Of a stretch of DNA of 64,000 nt, positions 59,434-64,000 are shown piece after piece; within the stretch, counting starts at the first letter, position 1; each line of letters starts with the position of its first letter. A program made the position numbers and the translations under genes. Source of the stretch: CAVZTX01 sp963778375 (GTDB taxonomy: Bacteria > Chloroflexota > Ktedonobacteria > Ktedonobacterales > Ktedonobacteraceae); NCBI GenBank assembly GCA_963778375.1, contig CAVZTX010000001.1:124001-188000 (forward strand). Reading direction: 5' to 3'. Under the pieces are notes generated by a model that did not search any database, was not told where the DNA came from, and saw only the letters and a list, made by a program, of their open reading frames with translations.

Positions 59434-60177
59434 ATGGCTGATTATATCTGGGGACGCAATCCTATCCTGGAAACCCTACATTCACCTCGGCAGGTCAAGC
59501 GCATTTTGCTGGCTGAGGGGCAACGTGAAGCGCCGAACATTGTTGCTCTTCTGAGCGAGGCGGAACGACAGCATATTCCTGTTGAAACGGTACCACGCCA
59601 ACGCCTCGATCAGCTTAGTCAGGGAGCTGTGCATCAAGGCTGCCTGGCGATTGTCGAGGCGCGCAAGTATGCGAGCCTGGATGAGATTCTTGCCTACGCA
59701 AAAAGCAAAAACGAGGCCCCGTTTCTGCTCATTCTTGATGCGATTCAGGATGTCAATAATCTTGGCTCCTTGTTGCGCACGGCAGAGGCAGTAGGAGTCC
59801 ATGGTGTTATTCTTCCTCTGCACTCGGCGGCTGAAGTCAATGCCACCGTCATCAAAACGTCTGCGGGGGCAAGCGAACACCTACTCATTGCCCAGGAAAC
59901 TAACCTCACGCGTACTATCGACTTCCTTAAAAAACAGAATATCTGGGTCATTGGGCTAGCAGGCGAAGCGAACATTGAGTACGATGCGGCAAATCTTACA
60001 GGGAGTCTGGCGGTCGTGGTTGGAAACGAAGGGAAGGGTATCAGCCGCCTGGTACGCGAACACTGCGATCTCCTGATTAAGCTTCCGATGCGCGGTCATG
60101 TTAATTCACTCAATGCTGCGGTGGCCGGCAGTATTGCTCTCTATGAAGCTTTGAGACAGCGAAGCAAGCAAAAGTAG
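59434..60177 (+). CDS. rlmB: 23S rRNA 2'-O-methyltransferase RlmB (SpoU family)
   Basis: This 247-residue TrmH/SpoU enzyme methylates G2251-type guanosine in 23S rRNA. The N-terminal L30-like substrate part begins DYIWGRNPILETLHSPRQVK. The trefoil-knot SAM motifs are LILDAIQDVNNLGSLLRTAE (about 108-127), VVGNEGKGISRLV and LIKLPMRGHVNSLNAAVAGS. The start at 59434 leaves 5 bp from the previous stop; a longer frame from 59377 overlaps that gene. Co-transcription with the glutaredoxin gene is likely. Confidence 0.94.
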   Translation: MADYIWGRNPILETLHSPRQVKRILLAEGQREAPNIVALLSEAERQHIPVETVPRQRLDQLSQGAVHQGCLAIVEARKYASLDEILAYAKSKNEAPFLLILDAIQDVNNLGSLLRTAEAVGVHGVILPLHSAAEVNATVIKTSAGASEHLLIAQETNLTRTIDFLKKQNIWVIGLAGEANIEYDAANLTGSLAVVVGNEGKGISRLVREHCDLLIKLPMRGHVNSLNAAVAGSIALYEALRQRSKQK

Positions 60178-60264
60178 TAAACAATAGTCGAACTGATGTT
60201 ACAAGCATCTATATCCCACCGTTTGTTAATGTAGGGTCAATAGAATGTTGGGAGTTTATAAGGA

Positions 60265-61336
60265 ATGGCCCCAAAAGAATTTAAACACACTTCGATGAGG
60301 GATCCTATATTGCCTAATCAATCGACGGTGGGCACGATCAATTGGCCCCTACAGAGACTAGTTCTGCTGATAGTGTGTTGCGTCGTGGGCTTTTTTGCAG
60401 TCGTTAGCGTCCTGAGCACCGATGTCCCGCATGCTCATGCGGTTGGCGGGACCTCGGTGACGATTACTTCGCCTCTAACCAATGGTAAAGCTATTGGGCA
60501 CGTGGGCACGAAGGTAAATATCGTTGGCACCGGCTTTAATCCAGGCACTATTAATCTCTATACGACGACTTCGAGTGATGGCACCAAATGCACGAATGCT
60601 GGCAATCCAGCAAATTTAGGCCTGACAGTATTTGCTAGTAGCCCGACCGTTGTTGCCACTCAAGGTGGAACATTCACGCTGCAAACCACCTGGCCGGATA
60701 GCGCGGGGAGCGGTGGTACTGCATACTATATTTGCGCTATTGCTCTCGGCCCTACCGCCCTTTCAATCAATACATTCACTGTAGCACCACCTGTGCAGAT
60801 TAATGTCAAGCCTTCCACGGTACCGCAAGGTGGGCAGGTTATCATTACCGGCTCGAACTGGTTGCCACCGCAAACGCTCAACGTTTCGATTGTCGTGGGA
60901 AATAGCGGCAGCTGCACCGATCGTTACTCAAACACCCACTTCTGATAGCAATGGCAACTTCAGCGTCACTTTGACTATCCCTACAAATGCTGATGCGCGT
61001 GTCTATGCAATCAGCGTCTATGCTCAGAACGAGCCAACACCGGAGATGACGCTTGTTGAAAACAATGCTGTCACGGTAACTGTGGCACCTACAGCTACTC
61101 CGATACCCACGCCTACACCTACGACTGCTCCCACGGCTACTCCCACGACTACAACAGCACTTACAGGAACTAATCAGACAAGTAATCCGGGAAATGCTAA
61201 CACCAACAACACCAATAGCGGTAGTGGTAGTGGTAGTGGCGTTGGTCCCGTGTTCCTATTTGTACTAGGAGGGCTGGGAATCTTGCTGGTGATCGCGGGA
61301 GTTGTAGTGTTTATGATGTATGCGAGACAGGCATAA
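60265..61336 (+). pseudogene. Surface protein with IPT/TIG-like domains and C-terminal anchor, frameshifted
   Basis: Frame one gives a signal sequence (LVLLIVCCVVGFFAVVSVLS) and two IPT-like beta domains (VTITSPLTNGKAIGHVGTKV..FNPG; IIITGSNWLPPQTLNVSI). It ends after NSGSCTDRYSNTHF at 60945. The expected continuation, APIVTQTPTSDSNGNFSVTL, is in another frame and carries the rest of the domain, a Thr/Pro-rich stalk and a C-terminal membrane helix (VFLFVLGGLGILLVIAGVVV). One indel near 60915 explains it. The N-terminal leader (TVGTINWPLQ) is encoded by a hairpin repeat. Confidence 0.75.
60330..60353 (+). repeat. GGGCACGAT..GGCCCCTACA hairpin repeat in coding sequence
   Basis: GGGC-ACGATCAATTGG-CCCC then TACAG, in frame in the leader of the surface protein. 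It matches the GATAAATCGG repeats at 21711, 40019 and 44738. Confidence 0.6.
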
Positions 61337-61370
61337 CGAGGCACCCACCTTTCACATACACAACAGCCAG

Positions 61371-62105
61371 CTAGAGCGACAAGCGTTTAAAAACGGCCTC
61401 GGGCAGACTTTTCACTACCAGCATGATCGGACGCCAGAATGCAGGTAAGTATACAACTTCTTTGTGCTTTTTTATGGCCTCATAGATACCCTCACCGACT
61501 TTGCCTGGCTGCGCAAAAAGCAGGCCTTTCTTGAGTGAGGCGGTCATGGGTGTATCGACAAGTCCGGGTTTAATGGTAAGCACGGTAACACCTGATTTGG
61601 ACAATCGATTGCGCAGGCCTTGCAGGAAAATAGTGACCGCACCCTTGGCGGTTCCGTACACATAGTTACTTCCTCGCCCACGATCGCCTGCTACCGAGGA
61701 TACAACCGCGATACAGCCATGTTTCTGCTGCTCGAAATAATTTGCCAGCAGAGTCAGGAGGGAGATGACGCTTGTGCAGTTGTTCGTAAATTCTTCGAGT
61801 GTCTTTGCCACACTCTGTTCGCACAATTGCTGATCTCCCAGCGTCCCATGAGCAATCAACACAGTGTCGAGCTTACCAAGTGTGTCTATGGCAGCCTCTA
61901 TCATTTCCGAGTGCTGGTCAAGGTCAGATATGTCAAGTAAAAATGTCTCTGCCCGTTTCGCGCCCCGCACCTTTAGATCGTTGCGAATGTCCTCAAGCTT
62001 CTCGGCAGAGCGTGCGACGAGAAAAAACTCCGCACCGTCTTTGGCAAAGATTTTTGCTGTTTCCTGGGCAATCGCTGAGGTTGCCCCTATAATTAACAAT
62101 TTCAT
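61371..62105 (-). CDS. SDR oxidoreductase, DprE2-like
   Basis: This 244-residue short-chain dehydrogenase begins LLIIGATSAIAQETAKIFAK (the TGxxxGIG variant GATSAIA). AHGTLGDQQ replaces NAG, VVSSVAGDRGRGSNYVYGTA carries Ser, Tyr and the Lys four residues later (GTAKGAV), and PGLVDTPMT ends the pattern. The variant GATSAIA and ending resemble DprE2, which reduces the 2-keto intermediate in epimerisation of decaprenylphospho-ribose. It is 129 bp from the DprE1-like gene on the same strand, which supports that role. No arabinosyltransferase is seen. Confidence 0.8.
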   Translation of the reverse strand: MKLLIIGATSAIAQETAKIFAKDGAEFFLVARSAEKLEDIRNDLKVRGAKRAETFLLDISDLDQHSEMIEAAIDTLGKLDTVLIAHGTLGDQQLCEQSVAKTLEEFTNNCTSVISLLTLLANYFEQQKHGCIAVVSSVAGDRGRGSNYVYGTAKGAVTIFLQGLRNRLSKSGVTVLTIKPGLVDTPMTASLKKGLLFAQPGKVGEGIYEAIKKHKEVVYLPAFWRPIMLVVKSLPEAVFKRLSL

Positions 62106-62176
62106 CTTACATTATCACCAATCGTTGTCATATTTCGCTCGGTTCCTTGTCTTGTTGAGCGCAAGCGAAACATCTT

Positions 62177-62204
62177 AGATCCTTCGCTCTCGCTCAGGAT
62201 GACA
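62177..62204 (+). repeat. GATCCTTCGCTCTCGCTCAGGATGACA repeat
   Basis: Intergenic copy of the element found in recG at 30873, between the two Dpr-like genes. Confidence 0.75.
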
Positions 62205-62234
62205 TTTCAAAGCTACTTCACCAGTCATGTTTCG

Positions 62235-63632
62235 CTATCTTGAGGTTTGGAATTCCCGCGAAGGAATTGTTAGATTTTCTGGCTGCAAGCTCTCCACGGA
62301 GGATTCTACAACGCGTCGCCAGAAGCTGGAGGAGAAATGCGGATCAACGTACTTTGCAAATTCTCTCCAGCGAGGGAAAAACGTCTGGAAGCTCTCGGCA
62401 CTCATACGCGCATCTTTTGCCGGATAGACGGCTCCTCCGCTTTCACGCACGATCTTGTCGAGGTCGTCGAGCAATTGCAGCGTCTTCTTGCCGCTATAGG
62501 CGAAATCTAGCGCAAGCGTGATGCCCGGTCGTGGGAAGGAGAGCATCCCCGGCGATTGTATATCGCCAAATGTCTTGAGCACTGTCAGGAACGAGCCTTG
62601 TCCTGAACGCCGTATGCGATTGAGAATTGCTCTCATCGCCTCAAAGCCATCTTGAAAGGGCACGACGAACTGGTACTGCAAAAACCCGCGTTTGCCGTAC
62701 ATGCGGTTCCAGTTGTGGATCGAGTCCAGGGGATAAAAGAATGGCTCGTAGGGAACAACTTTAGAAACGCGCTTGCTCAACTGTGAGTGATAAATTACCT
62801 CATTAAAGGCTTTGACGGTCAGCGTGTTTAAAACAAAGGATGGAGCGTCCAGGGGAACGATTAGTGGTAGCCCCTTGCCAATGCGTTGTGTAGCGCGCTC
62901 CTTTGATTGGTCGTTATTGCCGCACATGAAAATGCCCCTGCATAAAGCCCTGCCACCAATCAAAATGTCCACCCAGGACATCGTGTATTCATAATCGCGG
63001 TCTGTCTCTGCCGAAATCTCGATAAATTCCTCAAGCGATGAGAAGCGAATCCGCTCCATGTCGATGAAAGGATTGACGATAGGTTTCAAGCGAAATTCGG
63101 CCCAAAGAATAATCCCTGTCAGCCCTAATCCACCGATAGTGGCGCTGAAAAGCTCACTATTTTCTTCTGGCGAACAGATCAGGCGCTGACCATCCGAGCG
63201 CAACAGTTCAAAGCGGGTGACGTGACGGCCAAATGTGCCCGCTTTGTGATGATTTTTACCATGTACGTCGTTGGCTATAGCGCCACCAACTGAGACGAAT
63301 TTGGTGCCCGGAGAAACCGGTATAAACCAGCCACGAGGCACAAAGACTTCCAGTATTTCAGCGAGTGAGACGCCTGCCTCGCAGCACAAAAGGCCTTGTT
63401 CCTCGTCAAAGGAGATAAAATGATGCAGGTGACTGACATCGATTGTAACACCACCTTCATTGAGGCAGCTATCACCATAGCTTCGTCCATAGCCAAAGGG
63501 AAGGACAGGCTCCTCAAACTTCGCGAGGTTAGGCAGTTCGCTGCGCCAGTAGACTGACTGAACCTGAGCAGGCTCGATTTTAGGATATCGTCCCCATGAT
63601 TGATGTGCATTTGTTTTAGCTGAAGAAAACAT
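62235..63632 (-). CDS. FAD-dependent oxidoreductase, DprE1-like
   Basis: This 465-residue flavoprotein has an FAD-binding PCMH domain: FGYGRSYGDSCLNEGG (about 46-61), FIPVSPGTKFVSVGGAIAND (with HGKNHH after it), GLGLTGIILWAEFRL. The C-terminal substrate part has YQFVVPFQDGFEA and VYPAKDARMSAESFQ, matching the lysine region of DprE1. DprE1 oxidises decaprenylphospho-ribose at C2. Where mycobacterial DprE1 has the benzothiazinone-reactive Cys (NICVDF in my memory), this protein has LALDF. It is transcribed first, with the DprE2-like gene downstream. Confidence 0.85.
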   Translation of the reverse strand: MFSSAKTNAHQSWGRYPKIEPAQVQSVYWRSELPNLAKFEEPVLPFGYGRSYGDSCLNEGGVTIDVSHLHHFISFDEEQGLLCCEAGVSLAEILEVFVPRGWFIPVSPGTKFVSVGGAIANDVHGKNHHKAGTFGRHVTRFELLRSDGQRLICSPEENSELFSATIGGLGLTGIILWAEFRLKPIVNPFIDMERIRFSSLEEFIEISAETDRDYEYTMSWVDILIGGRALCRGIFMCGNNDQSKERATQRIGKGLPLIVPLDAPSFVLNTLTVKAFNEVIYHSQLSKRVSKVVPYEPFFYPLDSIHNWNRMYGKRGFLQYQFVVPFQDGFEAMRAILNRIRRSGQGSFLTVLKTFGDIQSPGMLSFPRPGITLALDFAYSGKKTLQLLDDLDKIVRESGGAVYPAKDARMSAESFQTFFPRWREFAKYVDPHFSSSFWRRVVESSVESLQPENLTIPSREFQTSR

Positions 63633-63855
63633 AGTTTTTTAATAGACCTCTAGACTTGCTTTGCATTTCCCTTGAAAGTTCTTTCTAGTGCATACCCACT
63701 TGACCTTTTCGGATGTCAGATGTATCCTTGTGCTCAAGGGGAGCGGCCCGGTCACCCCCTGACCACCTGGTTTCTTGCCCCGCTTGAGGGGACTGCAAAT
63801 AGTATAACGTATCCTTACAAGAGGTAGCCACCAATTAGCCGAAAGGTGCACCTTT

Positions 63856-64000
63856 ATGCGGGCAGTTATATTCGCGGGCGGCACATTGCGCACTGGAAAA
63901 GCGGTGCATGCAGCAATCAGCGAGGCCGAACTTGTTATTGCTGCGGATCGTGGGGCAGCTACTGCTCTCCAGTATGGCTGCACTCCTTCGATTGTTGTTG
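63856..64000 (+). CDS. Thiamine pyrophosphokinase, N-terminal part
   Basis: The start codon at 63856 follows GAAAGGTG and the frame is open to the window edge, 48 codons. It begins MRAVIFAGGTLRTG, then ELVIAADRGAATAL and YGCTPSIVV, the pattern of bacterial thiamine pyrophosphokinase (ThiN), which makes thiamine diphosphate. The D-x-D-S active-site segment that follows in this family is outside the window. The upstream gap 63633-63855 holds no gene; AT-rich TAGTATAAC at 63801 may be a -10 element but no -35 pairs with it. Confidence 0.75.
   Translation, partial: MRAVIFAGGTLRTGKAVHAAISEAELVIAADRGAATALQYGCTPSIVV

Noticed and set aside
1..64000. CRISPR array or prophage
   Set aside because: Repeats are scattered single hairpins without regular spacers, and no cas, integrase, capsid or tail genes are present.

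Overview
The window looks like a chromosomal segment of a Ktedonobacteria-type Chloroflexota bacterium, a soil-type, Gram-positive-like multicellular lineage. This assignment is inferred from gene content and was not tested by a search. Supporting features are the many small paralogous membrane and lipoproteins, a helix-turn-helix/GAF regulator, Uma2 and Rpn PD-(D/E)XK proteins, DUF2630 and DUF5808 proteins, a Tat pair beside a sigma factor, a DprE1/DprE2-like pair, and intergenic space littered with short hairpin repeats. No prophage, intact insertion sequence, CRISPR array, rRNA or tRNA was seen.

Layout. 1-10 kb: two glycosyltransferases (the second runs off the left edge), a His-rich small protein, a PQQ-propeller secreted protein, a BNR/Asp-box propeller, a dienelactone hydrolase, and three broken genes (Rpn nuclease, GerMN-like lipoprotein, APH-type kinase). 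10-15 kb: PCD, an OmpR/HisKA two-component system, and a divergent membrane-anchored HtrA protease. The shared intergenic region carries two outward-facing TTACA-N6-TTACA boxes. 15-25 kb: a membrane metallopeptidase, an APC permease followed by an ABC ATPase lacking its Walker A half, an HTH-GAF regulator with a methyltransferase, then a YbjQ-duplicate cluster divergent from a PspA homologue. 25-30 kb: lipid and envelope enzymes (Pcs-like CDP-alcohol transferase, MptB-like glycosyltransferase, cyclopropane synthase).

30-40 kb is the core housekeeping block: recG, coaD, a coiled-coil protein, DUF177, rpmF, fabD, Asp23, nusB, acpP, a sigma factor with an overlapping membrane protein, tatA and tatC. 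A consensus promoter (TTGACA-17-TATAAT) with an inverted repeat across its -10 box precedes DUF177-rpmF-fabD. 41-52 kb: a frameshifted MFS gene, small membrane proteins, MarC, two rhomboids (one broken), an MGDG-synthase-like glycosyltransferase, an esterase and a HicBA toxin-antitoxin pair. 52-64 kb: a transsulfuration enzyme, an L,D-transpeptidase, rpsT-rplS-rnhB behind a second consensus promoter, redox proteins, rlmB, a frameshifted surface protein, the DprE2/DprE1-like pair and the start of a thiamine pyrophosphokinase.

The most striking property is not one gene but the hairpin repeats. One family keeps a (C/A)(G/A)CAAGG-type loop and a CCCTAC tail while its arms change in a complementary way. 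Repeat copies have entered or trimmed coding sequences in recG, rnhB, the DUF2630 and DUF5808 genes and a surface-protein gene. Seven reading frames are broken by frameshifts or a stop, so either pseudogenisation is active or the assembly contains indels.
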